This document shows positions 8,903-17,417 of a stretch of DNA of 64,000 nt, piece by piece. Where the stretch lies: assembly GCA_002386525.1 (NCBI GenBank), contig DGIS01000021.1, forward strand, positions 1 to 64,000, in the 5' to 3' direction. How positions within the stretch are numbered: the stretch's first letter is position 1; each line of letters starts with the position of its first letter. The notes below the pieces were generated by a model. It did not search any database. It was given only the letters and a program-made list of their open reading frames with translations, and was not told the DNA's origin. This DNA comes from Sphingobacterium sp. UBA4616. Lineage in GTDB: Bacteria > Bacteroidota > Bacteroidia > Sphingobacteriales > Sphingobacteriaceae. Position numbers and translations under genes: made by a program.

Positions 8903-9472
8903 CTTTTGCTGTGGGAATCGCATTTTATAACCAACGCGGATATTTCCTTTCGAAATGGCATCCAGCCGACTTTTCAACATCGTTTTTTTCAACGTACTCA
9001 ATTTATCGGTAAACAACTTTCCTTCAATATGATCATATTCGTGCTGAACCACGCGGGCAGCTAAACCAGTGAGATCCATTTCGTGTTCCTCGAAGTTTTC
9101 ATCCAGGTAATTAATGCGGATATTCCGATGACGTAATACATCCTCGTTAATATCTGGGATACTTAAGCATCCTTCTCCGAAGGCCCATTTTTCACCAGAC
9201 TCTTCTACCATGATCGGGTTGATAAAAACCTTTTTGAACGATTGGAGCATTTCTTTGTTTTCTTCGTCATCTTCTGCAAAAGGAGTTGCATCGATAACGA
9301 ACATACGTATAGGCAAGCCTACCTGCGGTGCCGCCAAGCCAACACCATGCGCCGCATACATGGTATCGAACATATCATCAATCAATTTCTTTAAATTAGG
9401 ATAGTCTTCATCTATTTCTTCAGCGACCTTTCTTAATACAGGATCGCCATACGCCACTATCGGAAGTTTCAT
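8891..9472 (-). CDS. def: peptide deformylase
   Basis: Removes the formyl group from the N-terminal methionine of new proteins. With the start at 9472 (MKLPIVAYGDPVLR) the protein has 193 residues. The three family motifs are present: GVGLAAPQVG at 43-52, EGCLSI at 100-105 and QHEYDHIEG around 143-151. Cys102, His144 and His148 are the metal ligands and Glu145 the catalytic acid. A longer reading from 9529 would add 19 residues not expected in the family. A small inverted repeat at 9502-9521 lies upstream of this start. Confidence 0.96.
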   Translation of the reverse strand: MKLPIVAYGDPVLRKVAEEIDEDYPNLKKLIDDMFDTMYAAHGVGLAAPQVGLPIRMFVIDATPFAEDDEENKEMLQSFKKVFINPIMVEESGEKWAFGEGCLSIPDINEDVLRHRNIRINYLDENFEEHEMDLTGLAARVVQHEYDHIEGKLFTDKLSTLKKTMLKSRLDAISKGNIRVGYKMRFPQQKKKR

Positions 9473-9501
9473 ATGTAAATAATTATTTATATAAGTGCAG
9501 A

Positions 9502-9521
9502 TACTCCTAATCGTAGGAGTA
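9502..9521. promoter_or_regulatory. Short inverted repeat upstream of def
   Basis: TACTCCTA at 9502-9509 and its exact complement TAGGAGTA at 9514-9521 surround four bases. It lies about 30 bases upstream of the def ATG, so in the leader or promoter. It could be a small hairpin or operator; no regulator is known. Confidence 0.35.
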
Positions 9522-9702
9522 CACGACACGTCGTTTGTTCTTAAAGGTCATTTCGTACCTATTGAAATTTTGCACAATTAAATTTTGATTCATATTCGAC
9601 TAATTTCTGAACCTGATTCGCTCTGCTTTTAAACCAAAGATACGCTATAGCACCATTATACGCTCGCTTACAAAGGTACGGATAATTATTAAAATCGAAT
9701 AT

Positions 9703-9733
9703 TTCGTGAAGACTTCCACAAAAGTTACTTTTG
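9703..9733 (+). promoter_or_regulatory. Candidate Bacteroidota promoter with almost no leader
   Basis: TACTTTTG at 9726-9733 fits the -7 consensus TAnnTTTG. A weaker TTCG lies 19 bases upstream (9703-9706). The ATG of the next gene begins only five bases after the -7 element, so the transcript may be leaderless. Confidence 0.5.
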
Positions 9734-9737
9734 TTTT

Positions 9738-10517
9738 ATGGATCCATCGTTTATACAGCTGTCAACACAGTTTAAGCTTAGACTTGAGCAAGCGCTTGAA
9801 GTCTCATTACAACTCTTTGAAGTTGATGGATTTATACAAATATCCTCCCTTGAATTAACAACAACCATATTGTTATACCCTAACAATAAACCTATTAGGA
9901 GCCAAACTTCCGAAACTTGTATTCATATTGATGAAGACCTATTAACAACCAAGTTTGAACTCATCGTCAAGCGTATTGTTTCGCGAACTAAAAACAACAA
10001 ATCTATCTTCGCACGCAAGACTGTGGTGGCACGGATCGATAAAAAGACAAGCTTACAGTTCCTCGTGGAACATCATTTACAGGGTGCTCTGCCAGGTAAA
10101 TATCGTTATGGACTCTTTGAGAAGGGCGAGCTTGTTGCTGTCGCTATATTCTCTGGGGGGCGCCGCATGATGGACAAGGAGGATGACTATCGTTCTTTCG
10201 AGCTGATACGCTTTTGTAACAAAGCGGGATTCAATGTAATCGGGGGGTTAAGCAAATTGATCAAAGCTTTCTGCAAAGATTTTTCACCTGGAGATATTAT
10301 GACCTTCACCGATCGCGATTGGAGCCAGCACTCCTCTTTAGAAAAAATCGGCTTTGTTGTGAAAGAAGTAACAGCTCCGATCAACTTTTGGGTAGCAGAC
10401 ACAAAAAGACATGTTTATCGTAATAAAGAAGAGTTAAATGCATTAATTAAACAATATCCGCATGGCCTTCCAAAGGAAAATATGGGTAGCATCAAGATGA
10501 TTTTATACCTAAAATAA
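9738..10517 (+). CDS. GNAT-fold-like protein related to phage/homing-endonuclease-associated proteins
   Basis: 259 residues, soluble, no signal peptide. The central part reads HHLQGALPGKYRYGLF, GELVAVAIFSGGR, FELIRFCNKAGFNVIGGLSK and FTDRDWSQHSSLEKIGF. This order resembles the acyltransferase-like fold found in some phage and Hef-type homing-endonuclease-associated proteins: a basic strand, an RFC/N patch, then a D-R-x-W-S motif and 'LEKIGF'. The exact function is unknown. No endonuclease motif is evident. It is divergently placed from def and has its own promoter-like sequence. Confidence 0.5.
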   Translation: MDPSFIQLSTQFKLRLEQALEVSLQLFEVDGFIQISSLELTTTILLYPNNKPIRSQTSETCIHIDEDLLTTKFELIVKRIVSRTKNNKSIFARKTVVARIDKKTSLQFLVEHHLQGALPGKYRYGLFEKGELVAVAIFSGGRRMMDKEDDYRSFELIRFCNKAGFNVIGGLSKLIKAFCKDFSPGDIMTFTDRDWSQHSSLEKIGFVVKEVTAPINFWVADTKRHVYRNKEELNALIKQYPHGLPKENMGSIKMILYLK

Positions 10518-10582
10518 GCTAAATTGTGTATATTGTACACTGTAAGGGTTTGAAAAATAAATAATCAAAAAATAATAACGTT

Positions 10583-11755
10583 ATGAAGAGAAAACTTCGC
10601 ATGGGTATGGTTGGAGGCGGTAATGATGCCTTTATCGGAGCTGTACACCGTATTGCCGCTTTTATGGATGGCAAGATTGAGTTAGTTTGTGGTGCTTTTA
10701 GTATCGATCCACAAATTTCAAAACAATCTGGAGAAGACCTATTTGTAGCACCTGAGCGTGTCTATTTAAGCTATGAAGAGATGATCGAGAAAGAATCTTT
10801 GCTTCCTGAAGGAGAGCGCATGGATTTTGTAACGATCGTAACACCTAACTTTCTGCATTTCGCTCCAGCTAAATTAGCCATGGAAAAAGGCTTTGATGTC
10901 GTGGTTGAAAAACCAATGACTGTATCTGTTGAAGAGGCAAAAGAATTACAAGAAACTGTAGAGCGTACAGGCCGCACACTGTGTCTTACACATACTTATT
11001 CTGGCTATCCTATGGTTAAACAAGCAAAAGCGATGGTCAAGGAAGGTCACTTCGGAAAGATCAGAAAAATTGTTGTTGAGTACCCTCAAGGTTGGTTAAG
11101 CCGGTTAACAGAACGCGAAGGCAATGCTGGGGCCGCCTGGCGTGCAGATCCAAAACGTTCTGGTAAATCTTTGGTTATGGGTGATATCGGTACACATGCT
11201 GCACATTTAGCAGAATATGTATCTGGTTTAAAAATCGAAGAATTATGTGCAGACCTAACCACATTCGTTGAAGGCCGTCTATTGGATGACGATGGTTCGG
11301 TACTTTTACGTTTTGAAAATGGAGCAAAAGGTGTATTAATGGCCTCCCAAATTTCAGCAGGTGAAGAAAATGCTGTTCGCATCCGTATCTATGGTGAAAA
11401 AGGTGGATTGGAATGGGCTAACGAGGATCCTAACAATTTAATCATTAAAATGCTTGATCAACCGCGTCAGCTTTATCGTACAGGAAATGCTTATGCTGCT
11501 CCCTATACCTTAAGCTCATTTGCAACACACAACACCCGTGTCCCGGCTGGTCACCCAGAAGGTTTATTGGAATCATTTGCGAATATCTATCGTAATTTTG
11601 CTGCAACTGTGACTGCAATACGTGAAGGAAAAACTCCTACTGCAGAACAACAAGATTTTCCAACAGTATATGATGGCGTAAGAGGTATGGCTTTTATCGA
11701 TACTGTCGTAAAAAATAACGAAGGAACAGAAAAATGGACTAAATTTGTTCTGTGA
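10583..11755 (+). CDS. Gfo/Idh/MocA family NAD(P)-dependent oxidoreductase
   Basis: 390 residues. The N-terminal Rossmann fold starts GMVGGGNDAFIGAVHR, and the family EKP motif appears as VVEKPMTV near residue 115. The C-terminal part contains GDIGTHAAHLAEY, the usual catalytic G-x-H region with Asp and His. Such enzymes oxidise or reduce sugars and inositols; the substrate cannot be told from sequence. Its TGA overlaps the GTG start of miaA by four bases (GTGA), so the two are translationally coupled even though no functional link is obvious. Confidence 0.92.
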   Translation: MKRKLRMGMVGGGNDAFIGAVHRIAAFMDGKIELVCGAFSIDPQISKQSGEDLFVAPERVYLSYEEMIEKESLLPEGERMDFVTIVTPNFLHFAPAKLAMEKGFDVVVEKPMTVSVEEAKELQETVERTGRTLCLTHTYSGYPMVKQAKAMVKEGHFGKIRKIVVEYPQGWLSRLTEREGNAGAAWRADPKRSGKSLVMGDIGTHAAHLAEYVSGLKIEELCADLTTFVEGRLLDDDGSVLLRFENGAKGVLMASQISAGEENAVRIRIYGEKGGLEWANEDPNNLIIKMLDQPRQLYRTGNAYAAPYTLSSFATHNTRVPAGHPEGLLESFANIYRNFAATVTAIREGKTPTAEQQDFPTVYDGVRGMAFIDTVVKNNEGTEKWTKFVL

Positions 11756-12651
11756 TAGACAGATTAAATCCTATACTTTCTCTTTTGGAGCAGCAGGCTG
11801 TTTCAAAGGAGAAAGTTATCGTTATTTTAGGCCCAACTGCCTCCGGTAAAACCAAATTGGCAGTACAACTGGCCCAGCATATCGGCGCTGAAATCATCAG
11901 CGCAGACTCCCGCCAGATTTATCGGAGAATGGATATCGGCACGGGAAAAGACCTATCCGAATATCAAAACATTCCCTACCATCTTATTGATATTCTCGAA
12001 CCGGGAGAACGCTATCATCTCGGAAACTTTATCGAGGACTTTCACCATGCACAACAATCTATTTTAGAAAAAGGAAATCATACTATTCTTTGTGGTGGTA
12101 CAGGCCTATATATTCAAAGTGTTATCCAACAAAACCCATACGCTTTGATCCCATCGATAGCAGGCCTAAAGGAGTCATTGTTTGAGTACTCAGAAGCTGA
12201 ATTGCTAAAACGTCTCCAGGAATATATACTACCGGCAGATTTCAAAATCGATTTTTCGACTAAAAAGCGAATCATCCGAGCGATAGAAATATTGTCTTTT
12301 TTAAAGATGAATCCAAATCATCTCGCTCAGCAACGGATGGTTGACAGTATAGTGATCGGATTAAATCCGCCAGTGGAATCCAGACGTTCGCACATTAGCC
12401 AAAGGTTAAAACAACGTTTAAAAGAAGGTTTTTTAGAAGAAGTTGGAAAACTCCTGAGTGAAGGTATCACGCACGAGCAGCTTCAATATTATGGACTGGA
12501 ATATAAATATGGCTCACTCCACCTTCTTGGACAGCTCGATTATCCAGCTTTCGTTACTAAATTAGAAACTGAAATACACCGCTACGCTAAACGGCAAATG
12601 ACTTATTTCCGAAAAATGGAAAAGGACGGTATATTTATCCACTGGGTTTAA
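11752..12651 (+). CDS. miaA: tRNA dimethylallyltransferase
   Basis: Adds a dimethylallyl group to A37 of tRNAs that read codons beginning with U. 299 residues, the normal length. P-loop GPTASGKT near residue 27, DSRQIYRRMDIGTGK, GGTGLYIQ, and the C-terminal RYAKRQMTYFRK motif are all present. The start is GTG at 11752, overlapping the stop of the oxidoreductase gene. Followed by a terminator shared with the convergent RNase G gene. Confidence 0.95.
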   Translation: MIDRLNPILSLLEQQAVSKEKVIVILGPTASGKTKLAVQLAQHIGAEIISADSRQIYRRMDIGTGKDLSEYQNIPYHLIDILEPGERYHLGNFIEDFHHAQQSILEKGNHTILCGGTGLYIQSVIQQNPYALIPSIAGLKESLFEYSEAELLKRLQEYILPADFKIDFSTKKRIIRAIEILSFLKMNPNHLAQQRMVDSIVIGLNPPVESRRSHISQRLKQRLKEGFLEEVGKLLSEGITHEQLQYYGLEYKYGSLHLLGQLDYPAFVTKLETEIHRYAKRQMTYFRKMEKDGIFIHWV

Positions 12652-12674
12652 ACAATAAACGGAATAAAAACAAA

Positions 12675-12703
12675 AAAGGGCTAGTATTCCTACTAACCCT
12701 TTT
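12675..12703 (-). terminator. Intrinsic terminator between miaA and rng
   Basis: Stem AAAAGGG.TAGTA / TACTA.CCCTTTT around TTCC. One internal pair is A/C on the plus strand but G/U when read from the minus strand, so it works best for the RNase G transcript; miaA may use it too. Confidence 0.7.
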
Positions 12704-12719
12704 CGTTAATCTCTTTCTA

Positions 12720-14273
12720 TTATAACTTGATTTCTTCATCCTTCGCATTGAAGAAATGGAATTCAGTTAGATAATATGACGTCATTGGATTTACTTTAAT
12801 CCATTTTCCGTACTTGATGAACCATTTCATTCTTTTCGAAATCAAACCAGACTTAATGTAGGCGTCTATATAAGGGTGAACACATAACGTCACCTTTTTT
12901 TCGTTTTGTTCTTGAAGAATAAATTTCAAATTATTTTCAATATCATCCATCACGACAATACTTGATCGGATCTCACCTGTACCATCACAAGCCGGACATT
13001 TTTCGTTTGTGACAATATTCATTTCAGGTCTGACGCGCTGACGTGTAATTTGCACCAATCCAAATTTACTTGGTGGTAAAATCGTATGTCTTGCTCTATC
13101 CGATGCCATACATTCTTTTAAGAATGTATACAGCTCTTTTCGATGATTGGGTTTATGCATATCGATAAAATCGATGACTACAATTCCACCCATATCACGC
13201 AAACGCAGCTGTCGCGCAATTTCTTTTGCTGCTTCCATGTTGACCAGCAATGCATTGTCTTCCTGATTCTCCTTATTCGCAGAGCGGTTACCACTGTTGA
13301 CATCAATAACATGTAAGGCTTCGGTATGCTCAATAACGAGATACGCACCACCTGGTAATGTTACCGTTTTGCCAAAAGCTGCCTTGATTTGCTTTTCAAC
13401 TCCAAAATGATCAAAAATTGGCTCTTTATGTTTATAAAGCTTGACAATTTTCTCCAAATCTGGAGATATATCGTGTATATATGATTTTGTTTCTTCGAAG
13501 ATCGAAGGATCATTAACATAAATATGCGAAAACTCGTCGGTCAAAATATCCCGTAGAATAGTGGATGCACGATCCATTTCTCCAAGAACCTTTTGCGGCG
13601 GTTCAGCATTACGAAGACGTTTGGTAAATAGCTCCCATTTTGAGATCAGGTCCAATAAGTCACGTTGTAGTTCTTCGACCCCCTTACCTTCAGAGACTGT
13701 ACGGATAATCACGCCAAAATTTGCAGGCTTAATTCCTTCGACAATCTTCTTGAGGCGGTTGCGTTCGTTACTACCTTTGATACGCTTGGAAATGGAAACA
13801 GTACTTGAGAAAGGTACCAGAACGACAAAACGACCTGCTATTGAAAGGTCTGAACTCAGACGCGGTCCTTTTGTTGAAATGGGTTCTTTGGCGATTTGTA
13901 CTGGCACGAGCATATTTTTGCTCAAGACATCAGAGATCTTACCAGCTTTATCGATATCCTTTTCAAGTTTTAAACTATTGAGCAGTTTCTCTTGATAACT
14001 GCCATTCTTGACTATACGGGTAAGCTTTAGCAAAGATTGAACTTGCGGACCCAAATCTAAATAATGTAGAAAAGCATCCTTTTCGTAGCCTACATCTACG
14101 AATGCTGCATTAAGCCCTGGCATAATTCGCTTAATACGTCCGAGATAGATATCTCCAACGGCGAAGTTATTATTTGCGGGCTCGCGGTTAAGTTCAACAA
14201 GCTGCTTATCTTGAAGTAAAGCAATAGTTACCCCTTTATCAGGAGTTGAATCGATAATTAATTCCTTTACCAA
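12720..14273 (-). CDS. rng: ribonuclease E/G family endoribonuclease
   Basis: 517 residues, RNase G length without the RNase E C-terminal scaffold. An S1 RNA-binding domain is at about 38-110 (DIYLGRIKRIMPGLNAAFVD, then KDAFLHYLDLG). The DNase-I-like catalytic part shows VIDVNSGN and GIVVIDFIDM with the metal-binding Asp residues. The zinc-link CPACDGTG is near residue 425. Expected to process rRNA and mRNA in the cytoplasm. It is the last gene of a minus-strand run: HU, TPR protein, 29-residue basic protein, RNase G. Confidence 0.94.
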   Translation of the reverse strand: MVKELIIDSTPDKGVTIALLQDKQLVELNREPANNNFAVGDIYLGRIKRIMPGLNAAFVDVGYEKDAFLHYLDLGPQVQSLLKLTRIVKNGSYQEKLLNSLKLEKDIDKAGKISDVLSKNMLVPVQIAKEPISTKGPRLSSDLSIAGRFVVLVPFSSTVSISKRIKGSNERNRLKKIVEGIKPANFGVIIRTVSEGKGVEELQRDLLDLISKWELFTKRLRNAEPPQKVLGEMDRASTILRDILTDEFSHIYVNDPSIFEETKSYIHDISPDLEKIVKLYKHKEPIFDHFGVEKQIKAAFGKTVTLPGGAYLVIEHTEALHVIDVNSGNRSANKENQEDNALLVNMEAAKEIARQLRLRDMGGIVVIDFIDMHKPNHRKELYTFLKECMASDRARHTILPPSKFGLVQITRQRVRPEMNIVTNEKCPACDGTGEIRSSIVVMDDIENNLKFILQEQNEKKVTLCVHPYIDAYIKSGLISKRMKWFIKYGKWIKVNPMTSYYLTEFHFFNAKDEEIKL

Positions 14274-14450
14274 AAGCTACTCATTTTTGATACCTATGCA
14301 ATATCCTATCGCAATCTTTGGTATCCGATTAAACATTTAAAGAACGTTGTTACGAAAAAAACAATCTACATACCCTTCACAGACATGTAGATCGTTTCGT
14401 AAAGCTATCTTAGCAAAATGGGCCAAGATGTTTAAAAGCTCATCACAAGA

Positions 14451-14540
14451 CTATTTTTTCTTGTGTCTATTTTTTCTTAAACGTTTTTTACGTTTGTGAG
14501 TAGCCATCTTGTGTCTTTTTCTTTTTTTTCCGCTTGGCAT
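14451..14540 (-). CDS. 29-residue Lys/Arg-rich small protein
   Basis: A complete small gene: ATG at 14538-14540, stop TAG at 14451-14453. The product opens MPSGKKRKRHKMATHKRKKR and ends NRHKKK; nearly all residues are Lys, Arg or His with no hydrophobic core. I recall near-identical short proteins in other Bacteroidota, usually unannotated. Such a composition suggests a ribosome- or RNA-associated peptide, perhaps one of the small phylum-specific ribosomal proteins; this is inference. It lies between the TPR gene and rng on the same strand. Confidence 0.75.
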   Translation of the reverse strand: MPSGKKRKRHKMATHKRKKRLRKNRHKKK

Positions 14541-14577
14541 AGCTAAATTTTTTAATGATTATAAAATAATAAATTAA

Positions 14578-15414
14578 TTACTTGCTCAATTCAGCAATCT
14601 TTCGATCAATGAATTGTGATAGGGAAGGGTCGGCTGCCAGTTCCTTACTTTTTTGAAAAGCAGTCACAGCTTCCTTTTTCATCCCAATATTTTCGTAGCC
14701 CGTGGCTAAGTAAAAGTATGACTCAGCATCGGGTTTTTGATCGATAACGGTCTTAAAACGCTCGATGGCCTTGTCAAATTGACGGGACTGTAATGAAAAC
14801 AATCCCAAAGTTTTATTTGCCTCTAAATTTTTAGGATCTGCAGCAACGACTTCCCGCAATAAGGCAATACCTGCCATGGGATTATTCGTTCCTGATACCA
14901 TTGCGGCACCTAATCCTGTTTTTGCGTCCAAACTACTTGTATTCGCTTTTAACGCCGCCTCATAAGCATGAATAGCATTTTGATTCAACGCCTGCGCCAA
15001 AGTAGAATCTTGCAAATTTGTATAAGCAGCACGATACGCGTTACCAGCTTTCAACCAATACTCAAATTTGGGTGAAACCTTTGCCATTTCCTCATAGACG
15101 AAAGCCTGAGGGGCTGGTTTAGCGACATCATCCCACTTATCTGCCAACTGTTGCAACAGCTTTATCTTATCCTCTCCAGAAGCTTTTGCAACTTGGCCCT
15201 CAATATCGGAAATTTCTTTGACTAAACTAGCATCTAAACCTTGTTTTGTCATCGAAGATATATTTTCCAAATTTATTTCATTGGAAGGCTTCGATTCAGA
15301 TGCTGCAGCAGTTTGTTTTTCTTTGTTCACCAAACCTTTAATAGGCTGCGCCAAAAGCACAGCAACCAAGGCTACTACTGATCCTATTACTATTATCTGT
15401 TTGGTTTTTGCCAT
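14578..15414 (-). CDS. TPR protein with one N-terminal membrane anchor
   Basis: 278 residues. A single hydrophobic segment at about 6-27 anchors the protein to the inner membrane; the rest is periplasmic. After a flexible stretch there are tetratricopeptide repeats from about residue 120 on, with phrases such as LEANKTLGLFSLQSRQFDKA and AESYFYLATGYENIGMKKEA. The repeats point to protein-protein contacts; the partner is not known. Eighteen bases separate it from the HU gene upstream on the same strand. Confidence 0.85.
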   Translation of the reverse strand: MAKTKQIIVIGSVVALVAVLLAQPIKGLVNKEKQTAAASESKPSNEINLENISSMTKQGLDASLVKEISDIEGQVAKASGEDKIKLLQQLADKWDDVAKPAPQAFVYEEMAKVSPKFEYWLKAGNAYRAAYTNLQDSTLAQALNQNAIHAYEAALKANTSSLDAKTGLGAAMVSGTNNPMAGIALLREVVAADPKNLEANKTLGLFSLQSRQFDKAIERFKTVIDQKPDAESYFYLATGYENIGMKKEAVTAFQKSKELAADPSLSQFIDRKIAELSK

Positions 15415-15432
15415 GTTAATCTATTTTAAAGA

Positions 15433-15717
15433 TTATTTATTGCCATTCTTTACTTTCTCTACGAAAATTTTAGCTGGCTTGAAACTAGGAACAAAGTGTT
15501 CAGGGATAATGATTGCTGTATTTTTTGAAATGTTTCTTGCAGTCTTCTCAGCTCTTTTTTTGACTACGAAGCTCCCAAAACCTCTTACATATACATTTTC
15601 TCCTCCGATCATTGCGTTTTTGACAACTTTAAAGAACGCCTCTACGGTTTCTTGAACATCTACCTTCTCTAAGCCAGTTTTGGTAGAGATCTCTGCAATA
15701 ATTTCTGCTTTAGTCAT
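15433..15717 (-). CDS. HU-family DNA-binding protein
   Basis: 94 residues. The sequence starts MTKAEIIAEISTKTGLEKVD and has the family pattern with VYVRGFGSFVVKKR in the middle, then the DNA-binding arm (RNISKNTAIIIPEHFVPSFK) and K at the end. It binds and bends DNA in the nucleoid. It is the first gene of the minus-strand run leading to rng, so its promoter is probably in the 15718-15965 gap. Confidence 0.95.
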   Translation of the reverse strand: MTKAEIIAEISTKTGLEKVDVQETVEAFFKVVKNAMIGGENVYVRGFGSFVVKKRAEKTARNISKNTAIIIPEHFVPSFKPAKIFVEKVKNGNK

Positions 15718-15965
15718 ATCTATTTTACTGTAATTATTTATTTTTCAACCCTTAAGCCAACTAATGTTTGGGGATGCAAAAGTATTGTTTTAAAATGAGT
15801 AATGGAAATTATTTAAATACTTTTTTGATAAATAAGCTTCCAAAAGCCAAACATTTACAATCATTTAACGAGATCCTAGTTTTATTCAACCATTAAAATA
15901 AAGTCCAAAAATAAAAACAATTATCTAATTTACAAGATGTTGACTCATTAGTTGCGCGATAAAAA

Positions 15966-17012
15966 TCAATATATGCCAATAGCATGACTTAACCGATCCA
16001 AATCCGCTTCGCTATGATGTGCATTCACCACAATACGGTTCAATAGCGGGTCTGTAGCAAGCGGATAGGGAAAGCTCGAAACCAATATACCTGACGCCAT
16101 CAGTCTTTCATAAAGGTTGATGTCTGTTGATGAAAAGACAGGAAAATTAGGCACAGCATTTAATCTGGACATTATACGTGCTTTGAAATAACTACTGTTG
16201 TACTGCAGTTTTTTGAATTGCTGTAAATAGATCTCCTCTCCATTTACAAATGCATATAAGCTCGCAGGCGAACTCGGAGATGCACCGGTATAAAAATTGG
16301 ATTTTTTTAGCTTTTGGATCCGCTGCTCATCTGCCAGAATCAAACCCGCATCTGTTGCCAGCCCTTTCGCTAATGAAGCCACGACAATCAGTTCAATATT
16401 AGCCAAATTAAAACGGCTCTTATCGAACGAAATGCGATTTTTTCGCATAACACCAATTCCATGAGAATCGTCCAGCAGCAACAAAACCCGCTTGCTTGGA
16501 TTAATCTGTGCAAAGACAGTAAAGTCATAAATCTCCGGCTTCATATTATCGAGACTGTTGCTGACAATAATAAAGGATTTTTGAACCGATTGGTTAATAT
16601 ATGCAACAGTTGAATTGGCCCAGTCAATAAAACTTCCCGCTACGACAGGTTTTTCGTCTAGCCACAACGAGGGGTGACAGGAGGGGGCATACAGCAATTC
16701 TCCTTCGCCGGCCAATGTCTTAATCAAAAATTGAGTAGCTAGATATCCACTGGAAAGCAATAAACTCGCTTCAAAATCAAAACGCCTCGCCGCATATCTT
16801 TCCGCTTGGTCATAGATCGCCTGTTGCACATTATTATTTCGCGAAGTCCCGTTATTTATGCCATAGCGTTGTATACCTTCTATAAAAATAGATGCATACG
16901 TGTGATCAGTTGCCAAACCTAAATACGAGGTTCCTCCAAAAAAAAGATATTCTTTGTCATCGACTGTAATAAGCCGGCCTGTTGGTTGTTCTAAACGCGT
17001 AAAATTATTCAT
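15966..17012 (-). CDS. AONS-family PLP-dependent aminotransferase-like enzyme
   Basis: 348 residues, fold type I. The pyridoxal phosphate lysine is Lys216 in SLAKGLATDAG; the ring-binding DDSHGIG motif is at 181-187 and SCHPS with His113 probably stacks on the cofactor. This is the pattern of the alpha-oxoamine synthase group (BioF, Kbl, HemA, also the autoinducer synthase CqsA). These enzymes condense an amino acid with an acyl-CoA. The sequence is shorter than BioF and no bio genes are nearby, so biotin synthesis is uncertain. It is divergent from the TonB receptor gene. Confidence 0.75.
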   Translation of the reverse strand: MNNFTRLEQPTGRLITVDDKEYLFFGGTSYLGLATDHTYASIFIEGIQRYGINNGTSRNNNVQQAIYDQAERYAARRFDFEASLLLSSGYLATQFLIKTLAGEGELLYAPSCHPSLWLDEKPVVAGSFIDWANSTVAYINQSVQKSFIIVSNSLDNMKPEIYDFTVFAQINPSKRVLLLLDDSHGIGVMRKNRISFDKSRFNLANIELIVVASLAKGLATDAGLILADEQRIQKLKKSNFYTGASPSSPASLYAFVNGEEIYLQQFKKLQYNSSYFKARIMSRLNAVPNFPVFSSTDINLYERLMASGILVSSFPYPLATDPLLNRIVVNAHHSEADLDRLSHAIGIY

Positions 17013-17417
17013 GTTGGTGTTACCGATTCTTTTGCCCTGCGCTTCGGGACTTGCTATATATTGTGGATGAATCGAAAAAAACTATAATATTTTCGAAAGC
17101 CAGTTTAAATGATTGCTCGTAGCTATTTTCCACTTAGCCAATCACTTGGGAATGTTTCACTATTGGTACATCATAGCCGTCAAGAATTTTAACACAGTCA
17201 ACATTCGCACAGCAAACTAACAGTCATTTAAAATAGTTATTCGCTTTTTCTTGACTTAAATTACAGCGCACACTTCTGTTATCAAACAGTACTTTTCGGC
17301 ATCAATTTACAGCATAAAATTGGGATACCTCAATTCATCACGATATTTTGACATTCCATCCACTCTTTTTAGCAGTAAATGGTACTATCAGCCATATTTG
17401 AGCAAAATATAAAGAAA
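17013..17417. other. Divergent intergenic region
   Basis: About 400 bases between the AONS-like gene (minus) and the TonB receptor gene (plus). It must hold both promoters. I saw no clear TAnnTTTG element, RNA gene or strong hairpin. Confidence 0.5.

Noticed and set aside
13561..13995. Plus-strand frame opposite RNase G
   Set aside because: Shadow of the rng gene, which has complete family motifs on the minus strand.
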